This document shows positions 9,325-16,440 of a DNA stretch of 64,000 bases, piece after piece. The DNA is from Verrucomicrobiales bacterium (GTDB lineage Bacteria; Verrucomicrobiota; Verrucomicrobiia; Verrucomicrobiales; DEV007). A program made the translations under genes and the position numbers. Location of the stretch: contig JARGPI010000004.1 of the NCBI GenBank assembly GCA_029213005.1, forward strand, positions 62,001-126,000. Reading direction: 5' to 3'. The notes under the pieces were generated by a model. It had not been told where the DNA came from and ran no database searches. It saw only the letters and a program-made list of their open reading frames with translations. Numbering within the stretch: the stretch's first letter is position 1; every line of letters starts with the position of its first letter.

Positions 9325-9356
9325 CGTTATTACTTTTGCAGGAATTGTGCCGGGCT

Positions 9357-9403
9357 GGTAAAAACAAAAGCAGCTGCGCAAGTTGACTCACGCAGCTGCT
9401 TTA
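9357..9403 (-). terminator. Rho-independent terminator after the DUF3618 gene
   Basis: Read leftward, the transcript forms a stem AAAGCAGCTGCG / CGCAGCTGCTTT with a 12-base loop, followed by TGTTTTTAC. It separates the DUF3618-holin-YqjD-like cassette from the cardiolipin-synthase-like gene and excludes the longer cls start. Confidence 0.85.
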
Positions 9404-9460
9404 CTATGGGATAAACGGAAGCCTTCAAATAATTCTGATAAACTTCCATCTACTATGGAT

Positions 9461-10291
9461 CTACATCAATTTCTGCTCTTCGATGTCATCAAGTTTCTCC
9501 GCCGCTTTGTCAGCGGTCGACTCAATGGTCTCGTGAATTTTCTCTTTGGCATGTTCCACAGAGACACCTTTTTCGGCCAGTTTCTCGCGAGCCTGATTGG
9601 CTAGTTCGCTACCCTGTTCGCGAGCTTTCGCCATGAGATTGTCGGAGGTTTCACCTACCAGACGGTTCTCTCTGCGACTACGTGGGAGACACATCGCAAC
9701 GGCGGCTCCGAGGGCGAGTGCTCCAAAAGCCATCGAGATGGGGAACTCCTCTTTGCCTTGCTCAAGTCGACGGGCAGTGTCGTGGGTAAACTCATTGGTT
9801 TTATCCCGGAGGTTAGCCGTTCCCGACTTCACAGAGTCAATGGTGCTCCCCACGGAACTGGCGACATGTTCTTTCACTTCACCAGCCGATTCACTGAGAT
9901 GATCCAGGCGGGATGATCCATTATCGGTCAGGTCCACGGGGCGGCGGGATTGATACTTATAGCCGGGCTCCCTGTCGAAGAACGCCGGTCTCGGCATCAG
10001 GCTTGAGGCCACAGCCAAGGCACCCATAATAAAGGGCATTGGGTTTTCCTTAGCTACTGCAACCGTTTGATTCCCTACTTTTTTAACAGTATCAAAATCA
10101 GTTGAAGCAAGGCGCTCCTTTGCCCATTCGTAGGCCGAGGCGACCGATTCTCTTGGGTCCAGTTTATCGGCCAGTTCGTCGACAGTCCGATCCATTCTTG
10201 CACGCGTTACCGCGATGTCGCGTTCCAATTCCTCGGAACTCTTTTGATGACTCTGGTCACCATTTTTATTTCTGTATTCGTCTATTTTCAT
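9461..10291 (-). CDS. DUF3618 domain-containing membrane-associated protein
   Basis: A 276-residue protein whose N terminus carries the DUF3618 signature (SSEELERDIAVTRARMDRTV then ELADKLDPRES). Two short hydrophobic segments follow (about 93-108 and 193-210), and the rest is a long amphipathic, lysine/glutamate-rich helix with a LEA/apolipoprotein-like pattern (AKEKIHETIESTADKAAEKL). DUF3618 proteins are commonly encoded beside DUF1469 holin-like and YqjD-like genes, exactly as here. A role in envelope stress or membrane/ribosome association is inferred from that neighbourhood only. Confidence 0.85.
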   Translation of the reverse strand: MKIDEYRNKNGDQSHQKSSEELERDIAVTRARMDRTVDELADKLDPRESVASAYEWAKERLASTDFDTVKKVGNQTVAVAKENPMPFIMGALAVASSLMPRPAFFDREPGYKYQSRRPVDLTDNGSSRLDHLSESAGEVKEHVASSVGSTIDSVKSGTANLRDKTNEFTHDTARRLEQGKEEFPISMAFGALALGAAVAMCLPRSRRENRLVGETSDNLMAKAREQGSELANQAREKLAEKGVSVEHAKEKIHETIESTADKAAEKLDDIEEQKLM

Positions 10292-10318
10292 AATTTTAAA
10301 TTCGTTTATGTGGTTTAT

Positions 10319-10789
10319 TTATTTCACTTTCGATTCCGCCCAATGCTTGGCATTGCGCAGAGTTTTGGAGGTCCGCTCAGGTTTCAGCTCCTTCATGGTC
10401 AGTTGATCTTTGGCCCGGTTACACATCACCGCACCGCCGGCTGACACCAGGGTTCCCACGATCAGCATTCCGAAAAGACGGGCCACAACCGGACTGAACT
10501 CTGCAGCGACGAATGCCGCCGCGATACCTTCAGCGATTGCGAATAGCAGCACGATCAGTCCTGAAGCGAGGATGACTCCTCCGGAAGCAAGCTTCACCAG
10601 ATTGTGAGTAGCCTCCGATGCTTTCTCGGACAGCTCCTGTTTCGCCAGTCTGGTCTCCTGCCGCAACCACTGACTGGCATCGCCGGTCAGCTGGGCAAAC
10701 AGAGATTTCACCTCCTCCACTGGACTTTCGTCAACGGGCCCGGTTGGCTCCTGCCCCACGGTTCTTTCGGTAGTATTACTTTCAGTCAT
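10319..10789 (-). CDS. Phage-holin-superfamily III / YqjE-like (DUF1469) membrane protein
   Basis: A 156-residue protein with a soluble N-terminal helix containing LFAQLTGDASQWLRQETRL and then two membrane segments (about residues 70-95 and 103-128), the layout of the DUF1469/YqjE holin-like family. These chromosomal proteins are not phage lysis genes. It lies between a YqjD-like gene (21 bases upstream) and a DUF3618 gene (27 bases downstream), so the three form one leftward operon ending at the 9357-9403 terminator. Confidence 0.85.
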   Translation of the reverse strand: MTESNTTERTVGQEPTGPVDESPVEEVKSLFAQLTGDASQWLRQETRLAKQELSEKASEATHNLVKLASGGVILASGLIVLLFAIAEGIAAAFVAAEFSPVVARLFGMLIVGTLVSAGGAVMCNRAKDQLTMKELKPERTSKTLRNAKHWAESKVK

Positions 10790-10810
10790 TTTGATAAGTC
10801 AGGTTGCCGA

Positions 10811-11275
10811 TTACTGCTGTAACCGGTTGTTACTCCCACCGGAAGCTTTGAGGAATCGACCGATACAGAAACCGGCGATTGCTAGTCCCGCCATTGCTGT
10901 CACGGGGTTGTTTTTGATATAGCCCCTCACATCTTCAGTGATTTCTTCAGAGGTATGCGTCTCGAAATATTGAGCTGCATCTCCGACTTTCTCCTGGATA
11001 GTGCGAGCACCCTCCACAACGTAGTCCGGCTGTTCACCTTCGAGCTTGCGTACCGCATCGTTAATCGCGGATTCGGCTCCGCGGAATTTCGAAGAGACTC
11101 CGCTTACCGCCTCGTCAGCCTTGGCTCGAGCTGTTTTACCGACTTTAGACACAAGGCGCTTACCCTGGTCCTTGGCTTCGATCTTAGCTTCGTCCAAAAC
11201 CACTTTGGTGGTCGATCGAGGATCGGGAAGAGCTTTCTGATCATTTTCCTTTGTGATAGATTCTTGTGTTGTCAT
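10811..11275 (-). CDS. YqjD/ElaB-like (DUF883-type) tail-anchored protein
   Basis: A 154-residue protein, mostly charged amphipathic helix, with a single C-terminal hydrophobic segment (NPVTAMAGLAIAGFCIGRFL) preceded by VRGYIKNNP; this ending is the hallmark of YqjD/ElaB/YgaM proteins, which anchor in the inner membrane and in E. coli bind ribosomes in stationary phase. The ATG at 11275 (MTTQESITK) is preferred to a TTG at 11296. It is the first gene of the cassette; the >400-base region upstream carries several repeats that may regulate it. Confidence 0.75.
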   Translation of the reverse strand: MTTQESITKENDQKALPDPRSTTKVVLDEAKIEAKDQGKRLVSKVGKTARAKADEAVSGVSSKFRGAESAINDAVRKLEGEQPDYVVEGARTIQEKVGDAAQYFETHTSEEITEDVRGYIKNNPVTAMAGLAIAGFCIGRFLKASGGSNNRLQQ

Positions 11276-11330
11276 TACGCAAAACCTAATACGCAACTTT
11301 GATACCGAACCTTTACGGCAATCAGAACCT

Positions 11331-11358
11331 ACTAATCGTAAACGCTTTACACTAATCG
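11331..11358. promoter_or_regulatory. Direct repeat ACTAATCG x2 flanking GTAAA-CGC-TTTAC dyad
   Basis: Two identical octamers start exactly 20 bases apart, with a 13-base dyad (arms GTAAA/TTTAC) between them; a third related ATTCTAATC follows at about 11381. It lies 56-83 bases upstream of the YqjD-like ATG, where an activator or repressor of the cassette could bind. The protein is unknown. Confidence 0.4.
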
Positions 11359-11531
11359 CAAAAAACTCACTATTCTAATCAACCCCAAATTCTGTGGACA
11401 TATGCAACGAGTGATATGCAATTCGCATGAGGTTTACTGAAAAAGGAATCATTCTGAAAATCCAGACGAAACTTGCAGAAGGCGCAGTTCGAAATTGCAA
11501 AGTGCAAGACAAAATCGATCTATAGCAACTG

Positions 11532-11570
11532 ACTGTACCCTGTACCATTTTAGACTGTACAGGGTACAGT
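11532..11570. repeat. 22-bp-period palindrome pair, copy 1 (inverted centres CCT/AGG)
   Basis: Unit 1 ACTGTACCCTGTACCAT at 11532-11548 and unit 2 ACTGTACAGGGTACAGT at 11554-11570, starts 22 bases apart, spacer TTTAG. Each unit is an interrupted palindrome, and the two together could also fold as a 14-bp hairpin. It is one of five such loci in the window (others at 23169, 36306, 43341 and 54363). Confidence 0.85.
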
Positions 11571-11603
11571 TCCGGCCTTTACGGCAATTCAATCGGTTGA
11601 TCT

Positions 11604-11670
11604 CTTATTCTTGCTCCTGCTCCAAATGCGTTGGAACAAGAACAAGAATAAGATTATGAGCAGGAGCAAG
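11604..11670. repeat. Nested inverted-repeat cluster (CTTATTCTTGCTCCTGCTC and complements)
   Basis: The left arm at 11604-11622 is matched by two separate, partly overlapping complements: CAAGAATAAG at 11643-11652 pairs with its first half, and GAGCAGGAGCAAG at 11658-11670 with its second half. Two alternative hairpins can therefore form. It lies 27 bases beyond the stop of the leftward sulfatase gene, upstream of nothing on that side; function unknown. Confidence 0.7.
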
Positions 11671-11697
11671 AGTAGGAGAGAAACCTACCGGATTGCT

Positions 11698-13215
11698 CTA
11701 CTTTTTGCCTGCTTTTGATTTTTTAGCGCCGGACATTTTCCGGATCGCTCGTCCCCGGTTCAGTTCTTCGTCCAGTTTTTTGAACTCGGCTTTCATTTCG
11801 TGCAACTTTTCGGGGTGAGATTTGGAAAGGTCGTTGCTTTCGATTCGATCGGTATCGAGATCGTAAAGATATTTGTAGTCAACCAGCTTCCATTTCCCTT
11901 TGATGAGCGCATTTTTTGTTTCTGCGAAATTCTGGTAGAGATAGGGGTGCAGCTCCCGAAATTTACCCTGGAATGATGGAACCAGACTGATTCCCCGGGC
12001 CGGGCCGATTTTGTTACCGCGATATTCATCGGGGTAAGCGACTCCAGCCAATTCTCTGAAGGTCGCGTGAAAATCGACCAGATGTCCCCTCTGCCGGTTG
12101 AAGGTGCCGGGAACCGAAATACCATCGGGCCAATGAGCTATCATCGCTGTTGAGATACCTCCTTCGTTTTGATTCTGCTTGTAGAGCCGGAAGGGGGTGT
12201 TGCAGGCATTGGCCCATTCTTTAGGATAGCAATAGTAGGAGCGACCATCCCAGGGCATATAATTATTTTCCAGGGTGGGCGTGCGGGTCCGGTCAAAAGG
12301 GCAGGCTCCGTTGTCACTTAGAAAGATCACGAGGGTGTTGTCGGATATTTTCTCGGCCTCCAGTTTCCCGATGACCCGCCCCAATTGCTGATCCACCCGG
12401 TCAATCATCGCGGCATAGGTCGCCATTCGCAGATCCATATCGTCTTTTTCCTCATCAGAAAGTGACTCCCATGATCTAACGTCCGGTTCCGGTTTTGATA
12501 ATTCCATTTCCGGGGGGATGATCCCGAGCTCTTTCATCCGCTGAAATCTTTTGGTTCGCAGTGCCTCCCATCCTTCAAGGTATTTTCCGCGATATTTCAT
12601 CACATCGTCTTTCGGGGCCTGCAGTGGGTAGTGAGGTGCGTTGTAGGCCAGATACATAAAGAACGGCTTTTCTTTATTCCGTTCGTCGATGTATTTCACG
12701 GCGTAGTCGGTGAAGTAATCGGTACTATAGAAATCGTCCGGAATTTGATAGTCTTCATTCTCCAGCTTGTAGGAAAATTTCCCGGAAGTCCCCTCCCCGG
12801 TAAAGAAATTGGTCGCGCCTTCCAGAAAACCAAAGTAGCGATCAAAACCCCGCTGCAGAGGCTCGTCAAAGATATGCCATTTCCCTACCATGAAGTTCTG
12901 ATACCCTCCCAGAGCCAAATTTTCCGGAATGGTAATTAACGAGCGACTGTCCCCCTTCACCTCGGTGTGGTATCGGCCGCTCATCAGGGTGGTTCGGGTA
13001 GTTTCGCATTTGGCGCAGTTGGTAAAATTGGTGAACTTGAGACCGTTCGCTGCCAGCTTATCGATATTCGGCATAGCGATTTCGCTGCCGAAACAACCCA
13101 GATCGGAGTAGCCCATGTCATCAACGAGCACGAGTACTATATTGGGGCGATCGGCTGCCCGGAGGCTGCCGGAAACGAGGACGATGATAAGCAGTCGGAG
13201 CCAAAGTTTATCCAT
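11698..13215 (-). CDS. Secreted sulfatase with atypical CETTR active-site motif
   Basis: A 505-residue sulfatase with a signal peptide (MDKLWLRLLIIVLVSGSLRA) when started at the ATG at 13215; the frame stays open to 13284 but the extension is not signal-like. The metal-binding DDMGYSDLGCFG, GKWHIFDEPLQRGFDRYFGF and FLSDNGACPFD segments are present. The modification site reads CETTR (Cys70) where the formylglycine motif normally has Pro or Ala at the third position. C-terminal KKLDEELNRGRAIRKMSG is followed by a lysine-rich tail. It is divergent from a second sulfatase, 98 bases apart. Substrate unknown. Confidence 0.9.
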   Translation of the reverse strand: MDKLWLRLLIIVLVSGSLRAADRPNIVLVLVDDMGYSDLGCFGSEIAMPNIDKLAANGLKFTNFTNCAKCETTRTTLMSGRYHTEVKGDSRSLITIPENLALGGYQNFMVGKWHIFDEPLQRGFDRYFGFLEGATNFFTGEGTSGKFSYKLENEDYQIPDDFYSTDYFTDYAVKYIDERNKEKPFFMYLAYNAPHYPLQAPKDDVMKYRGKYLEGWEALRTKRFQRMKELGIIPPEMELSKPEPDVRSWESLSDEEKDDMDLRMATYAAMIDRVDQQLGRVIGKLEAEKISDNTLVIFLSDNGACPFDRTRTPTLENNYMPWDGRSYYCYPKEWANACNTPFRLYKQNQNEGGISTAMIAHWPDGISVPGTFNRQRGHLVDFHATFRELAGVAYPDEYRGNKIGPARGISLVPSFQGKFRELHPYLYQNFAETKNALIKGKWKLVDYKYLYDLDTDRIESNDLSKSHPEKLHEMKAEFKKLDEELNRGRAIRKMSGAKKSKAGKK

Positions 13216-13313
13216 GACCCATTTCTGCCTTATCCGTGTCGAAATTGCACGATTTTCTGAAGTCTTCTTTGCGGGACTAGCCAAGTAGGCGAATTTCTGA
13301 TTTTATCGCAGGC

Positions 13314-14858
13314 ATGGTGAAACTAGCTACTTTCCTCGGAGCTTTGCTGATCGCGACTACCCTCCATTCAGCGGACCGTCCGAATATCATGGTGTTTCTC
13401 GTCGATGACATGGGGGTGATGGACACCTCGGTGCCGTTTCTGACCGATGAAGCCGGGCAACCGAAACGGTATCCCTTGAACGACTTCTACCGCACTCCGG
13501 CGATGGAGCGGCTCGCAGGGAACGGTATCCGCTTCAACCAGTTCTACGCGATGAGCGTCTGCTCCCCGACCCGAACCTCGATTTTAACCGGTCAGAATGC
13601 GGCCCGTCACCGCGTAACCAACTGGATCAATCCCCGGGAAGATAATGCGGGAACCTACGGTGCCACGAACTGGAACTGGGGAGGCATCAAACAGGGCGAC
13701 GTCACCTTGCCGTGTATTCTCCGGGAGACGGGTTACCGGACGATTCATGTCGGAAAAGGGCACTTTGCCCCCTTCGATCACGCCGGGTCGGATCCGGCAA
13801 ACATCGGATTCGAAATCAATGTCGCGGGAAGTGCCTTCGGTGCCCCGGGCAGTTATTACGCTGAGAAAAACTATGGGCAACTCATCAAAGGCAGACGCAG
13901 CGAATTCACTCCGCCCCATCTGGAAAGCTATCATGGTTCGGACACCTTTCTGACTGAGGCTCTCACCATCGAGGCCAAAAAGCAGGTCAAAAAATCGGTG
14001 GAGGATGACAAGCCCTTCTTTCTCTACTTCGCTCACTACGCGGTTCACGCGCCATTCGAATCCGACCCGCGTTTCGCTGCACATTACAAAGATTCCGGGA
14101 AACCAAAAGCGGCTCAGGCATTTGCGACCCTCGTCGAGGGGATGGACAAATCTCTCGGCGACATGATGGATCAGTTCGAGAAACTGGAAATCGCCGAGAA
14201 CACGCTCATTTTCTTCCTCGGCGATAATGGGTCCGATGCCCCGCTCGGCGATCAACATGTCGTGGCCTGCGCCGAACCACTTCGCGGGAAAAAAGGCGCT
14301 CACTACGAAGGTGGAATGCGAGTCCCCTTTATCGCAGCCTGGGGAAAGGCAAATCCGGAGAACTCCTGGCAGAAAGCCATACCGATTCCGGCGGGGAAAA
14401 TTCACGGACAGATCGCTTCCGTCTCTGATCTGTTCCCGACGATTCTCGAGCTTTCAAAAACAGCTGTGCCTGACGGTCATTCAGTTGACGGTTTTCCACT
14501 TCAGAAAATGCTGAGCGGAACTGAGGACGAAACCCACCCGAGCCAGTTTCTGATGCACTATCCGCACGGGAGACATCGCAGTAACTATTTCACAACCTGG
14601 CGCGACGGAGACTGGAAAGTGATTTATCACGCCCTCCCCGACGAACCGACCACCGGAAACCACATCCAGTTCAGCGGCGGGAACTATGAGTTGTTCAATT
14701 TGAAAGAAGACCCCTTCGAATCCACGAACCTTGCCGACAAAAACCCCGAAAAGCTCAAGGAAATGATGAAAGGCATGATCGCCTCGCTGGAAGCTAAAGA
14801 CGCGGTCTACCCAGTCAGTGCGGAAGGAAAATCCCTCAAGCCGCAGCTGCCTGATTAA
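13314..14858 (+). CDS. Secreted sulfatase (canonical CSPTR)
   Basis: A 514-residue sulfatase with signal peptide (MVKLATFLGALLIATTLHSA), metal-binding NIMVFLVDDMGVMD, the formylglycine motif CSPTR at Cys83, the substrate-pocket region GYRTIHVGKGHFAPFDH and the second metal site FFLGDNGSDAP. The GKGHF variant in place of the common GKWH is seen in one sulfatase subgroup. It is transcribed away from the CETTR sulfatase, sharing a 98-base promoter interval, and its stop overlaps that of nuoC by four bases, tail to tail. Probably exported desulfation of polysaccharide. Confidence 0.93.
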   Translation: MVKLATFLGALLIATTLHSADRPNIMVFLVDDMGVMDTSVPFLTDEAGQPKRYPLNDFYRTPAMERLAGNGIRFNQFYAMSVCSPTRTSILTGQNAARHRVTNWINPREDNAGTYGATNWNWGGIKQGDVTLPCILRETGYRTIHVGKGHFAPFDHAGSDPANIGFEINVAGSAFGAPGSYYAEKNYGQLIKGRRSEFTPPHLESYHGSDTFLTEALTIEAKKQVKKSVEDDKPFFLYFAHYAVHAPFESDPRFAAHYKDSGKPKAAQAFATLVEGMDKSLGDMMDQFEKLEIAENTLIFFLGDNGSDAPLGDQHVVACAEPLRGKKGAHYEGGMRVPFIAAWGKANPENSWQKAIPIPAGKIHGQIASVSDLFPTILELSKTAVPDGHSVDGFPLQKMLSGTEDETHPSQFLMHYPHGRHRSNYFTTWRDGDWKVIYHALPDEPTTGNHIQFSGGNYELFNLKEDPFESTNLADKNPEKLKEMMKGMIASLEAKDAVYPVSAEGKSLKPQLPD

Positions 14859-15421
14859 TCCATGTCACGCGAGCGGGGCTCGCGGTGAACGGTGCTCGCC
14901 TGAGTGGGAGAGGTCACAAACGGCCCTCCCTCAAGCGGCGCGCGATCGGAGAAAGCCACATCCGGCATATCACTGGGACGCCCGGCGAGAGGAAAATCTT
15001 TTCGCAGCGGAAAGTAGGGAAAACCTTCCCACATCAAAATACGCCGAAGATCGGGGTGATCGTTAAATTCGATTCCCATCATGTCGTAAACTTCACGCTC
15101 GTGCCAGTTTGCGGTCTCCCAAAGATCCGAAACCGTGTCGGCTTTTTCCGTTTCCGCGAGAGCGTATTTGATTCGGAGATGTTCGTTCGAGCCATTCCCC
15201 AGTTGGCAAAGCTCATAGACCATTTCCCATCTCGGCTCGATTCCGAGATTATCGAGGCTGCTGATATCGACCAGATAATCGAACTCCAACTCCTCTTTGC
15301 AGAAGCGGAGAATATCCTTCGCCGCCTTCTGATCGACGATGAGAGTCGTTTCGCCGCGAAACTCGATCGTTTCCAGAATAGCGGCACCAAATTTCGACTG
15401 CAGAGAGCTGGTTGAACTCAT
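14855..15421 (-). CDS. nuoC: NADH-quinone oxidoreductase subunit C
   Basis: The 30-kDa-type subunit of complex I, part of the peripheral arm. The 188-residue protein carries the family signature WHEREVYDMMGIEFNDHPDL followed by RRILMWEGFPYFPLRKDFPL. It starts 21 bases after nuoB on the same strand. It is a stand-alone NuoC, not the NuoCD fusion. No nuoD follows: the next gene is a convergent sulfatase whose stop overlaps this one. Confidence 0.95.
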   Translation of the reverse strand: MSSTSSLQSKFGAAILETIEFRGETTLIVDQKAAKDILRFCKEELEFDYLVDISSLDNLGIEPRWEMVYELCQLGNGSNEHLRIKYALAETEKADTVSDLWETANWHEREVYDMMGIEFNDHPDLRRILMWEGFPYFPLRKDFPLAGRPSDMPDVAFSDRAPLEGGPFVTSPTQASTVHREPRSRDMD

Positions 15422-15442
15422 GACAAAATAATGAACAGGGAA

Positions 15443-15955
15443 TTAAGCTTCCTTTTTGAACTGCTCCCCGGCAGATTTCTCGGATTCGATTTTCTTTTGA
15501 AGTCTCATCAGACCTTCAAGAACCGCTTCAGGACGGGGTGGGCAACCGGAGATATAAACATCGACCGGGATCAAATTATCAATCCCCTGAAGCACCGCGT
15601 AGGAACGATACATCCCGCCGGATGAAGCACAGGCACCCATCGCGATACACCATTTCGGCTCCGGCATTTGGTCCCAGACCCGCTTCACTGCCAGCGCCAT
15701 CTTATAAGTCACGGTCCCGGCAACAATCATCACATCTGCCTGACGGGGCGAAAATCGCATCACCTCAGCTCCGAAACGGGAAATATCGTAGCGGGACGAG
15801 GCCGATCCCATCAGCTCAATGGCACAACAGGCCAATCCCATTGGCATGGGCCAAACCGAGTTCTTACGCATCCAGTTGATGGCAGCGTCCACCTGAGTGA
15901 AGATCACGTTTCCTTCAACTTTGGAATCGTAAGCGGCGTGTTGTGTCGTCGACAT
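15443..15955 (-). CDS. nuoB: NADH-quinone oxidoreductase subunit B (N2 cluster)
   Basis: The NuoB/PSST subunit holding iron-sulfur cluster N2 at the quinone site. The 170-residue protein shows the ligands Cys43-Cys44 ([10 protein letters not shown]), Cys109 (MGACASSGG) and Cys138 (SGCPPRPEA), and [20 protein letters not shown]. The open frame extends to 16096, but ATG 15955 gives the family N terminus. A Crp-type site and a plausible promoter lie just upstream and no nuoA precedes it. Confidence 0.96.
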   Translation of the reverse strand: MSTTQHAAYDSKVEGNVIFTQVDAAINWMRKNSVWPMPMGLACCAIELMGSASSRYDISRFGAEVMRFSPRQADVMIVAGTVTYKMALAVKRVWDQMPEPKWCIAMGACASSGGMYRSYAVLQGIDNLIPVDVYISGCPPRPEAVLEGLMRLQKKIESEKSAGEQFKKEA

Positions 15956-15989
15956 AGCAAATTTGGGAAACCTACTCCCTTTCTGCCAA

Positions 15990-16042
15990 AGATTACGTCT
16001 CCAAAAGTCGCTAGCAAGGGCTTTGTGAAATTTTTCACAAAG
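15990..16042 (-). promoter_or_regulatory. Predicted nuoBC promoter with Crp/Fnr-superfamily operator
   Basis: The dyad CTTTGTGAAA-TT-TTTCACAAAG (16021-16042) contains a perfect TGTGA-N6-TCACA Crp consensus. Leftward of it, TTGCTA (16012-16017) and TAATCT (15990-15995) are separated by 16 bases and make a reasonable -35/-10 pair for transcription toward nuoB, 35 bases from the start codon. Regulator identity is inferred from the consensus alone. Confidence 0.6.
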
Positions 16043-16066
16043 TATTGAACCGGGACCGGCCCACTC

Positions 16067-16111
16067 AAAAAAAATCGCGGCCCGGGCACCTGCCAATGAC
16101 CCGGACCGCGA
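16067..16111 (-). terminator. Strong Rho-independent terminator upstream of nuoB
   Basis: Read leftward, a 12-bp GC-rich stem (TCGCGGTCCGGG / CCCGGGCCGCGA, one G-U pair) with a 13-base loop is followed by eight uridines. No annotated leftward gene lies upstream, so it must end either a short unannotated transcript starting near 16190-16260 or a nuoB leader (attenuator). Confidence 0.85.
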
Positions 16112-16440
16112 CTACCCTCAACTCAGGGAATTCATGAAATCAAAAATACCCAGCCAGGCGATCTCAAATCTCATTCCTTCCCCAATCCTTACAGACAAAT
16201 TGTACAAAAGTTTTGCGAAAATTTAAAGGAAAAGTGACTGACGTCCCCTTCCGATAATAAACTTTACTAAATTTATTGCCTACCGCAACCGTAATTTTAA
16301 AATTTTATCAACAATCGCGACACAGTTTTAATAAAGTAATTATGACAATAACGGAACGCGACCACTGTTTTGTTCGGTATAATCCGTGATTTTAATGAGC
16401 TTGGACTGAATCCTGCTTTATTGGCCCCGACTACTTTGAA

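Larger units (their letters stand above)
11276..11697. other. Gene-free 422-bp region rich in repeats
   Basis: No coding sequence is seen. It holds the promoter region of the leftward YqjD-like cassette, ACTAATCG repeated 20 bp apart (11331 and 11351), a 13-base direct repeat (11310 and 11576), a 22-bp-period palindrome pair (11532-11570) and an inverted-repeat cluster (11604-11670) just beyond the stop of the leftward sulfatase. These are listed separately. Confidence 0.8.
15956..16440. other. Gene-free 485-bp region between nuoB and GH92
   Basis: It contains the nuoB promoter/Crp site (15990-16042), the leftward terminator (16067-16111) and AT-rich sequence from 16190 to 16440. A leftward TACAAT preceded 17 bases away by TTTAAA (around 16198-16226) could start a ~130-nt RNA ending at the terminator. 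A tiny 18-codon leftward frame starting ATGAGATTTGAG lies in that stretch but is not convincing. No nuoA is present. Confidence 0.6.

Noticed and set aside
9325..9381. An N-terminal extension of the cardiolipin-synthase-like protein starting at 9381
   Set aside because: It would start inside the terminator hairpin of the preceding gene, and the extra residues are not conserved-looking.
13584..14405. A leftward open frame of 273 codons antisense to the sulfatase
   Set aside because: It overlaps a strongly supported sulfatase for its whole length and encodes no recognised domain.
16122..16177. An 18-codon leftward leader-peptide frame (starting ATGAGATTTGAG) before the nuoB terminator
   Set aside because: It has no leader-like codon runs (e.g. 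His or Trp tracts) and could be chance; not enough to call a gene.
15956..16440. A nuoA gene upstream of nuoB
   Set aside because: No open frame of adequate length with the three-helix NuoA pattern is present; only AT-rich non-coding sequence, a terminator and an operator.
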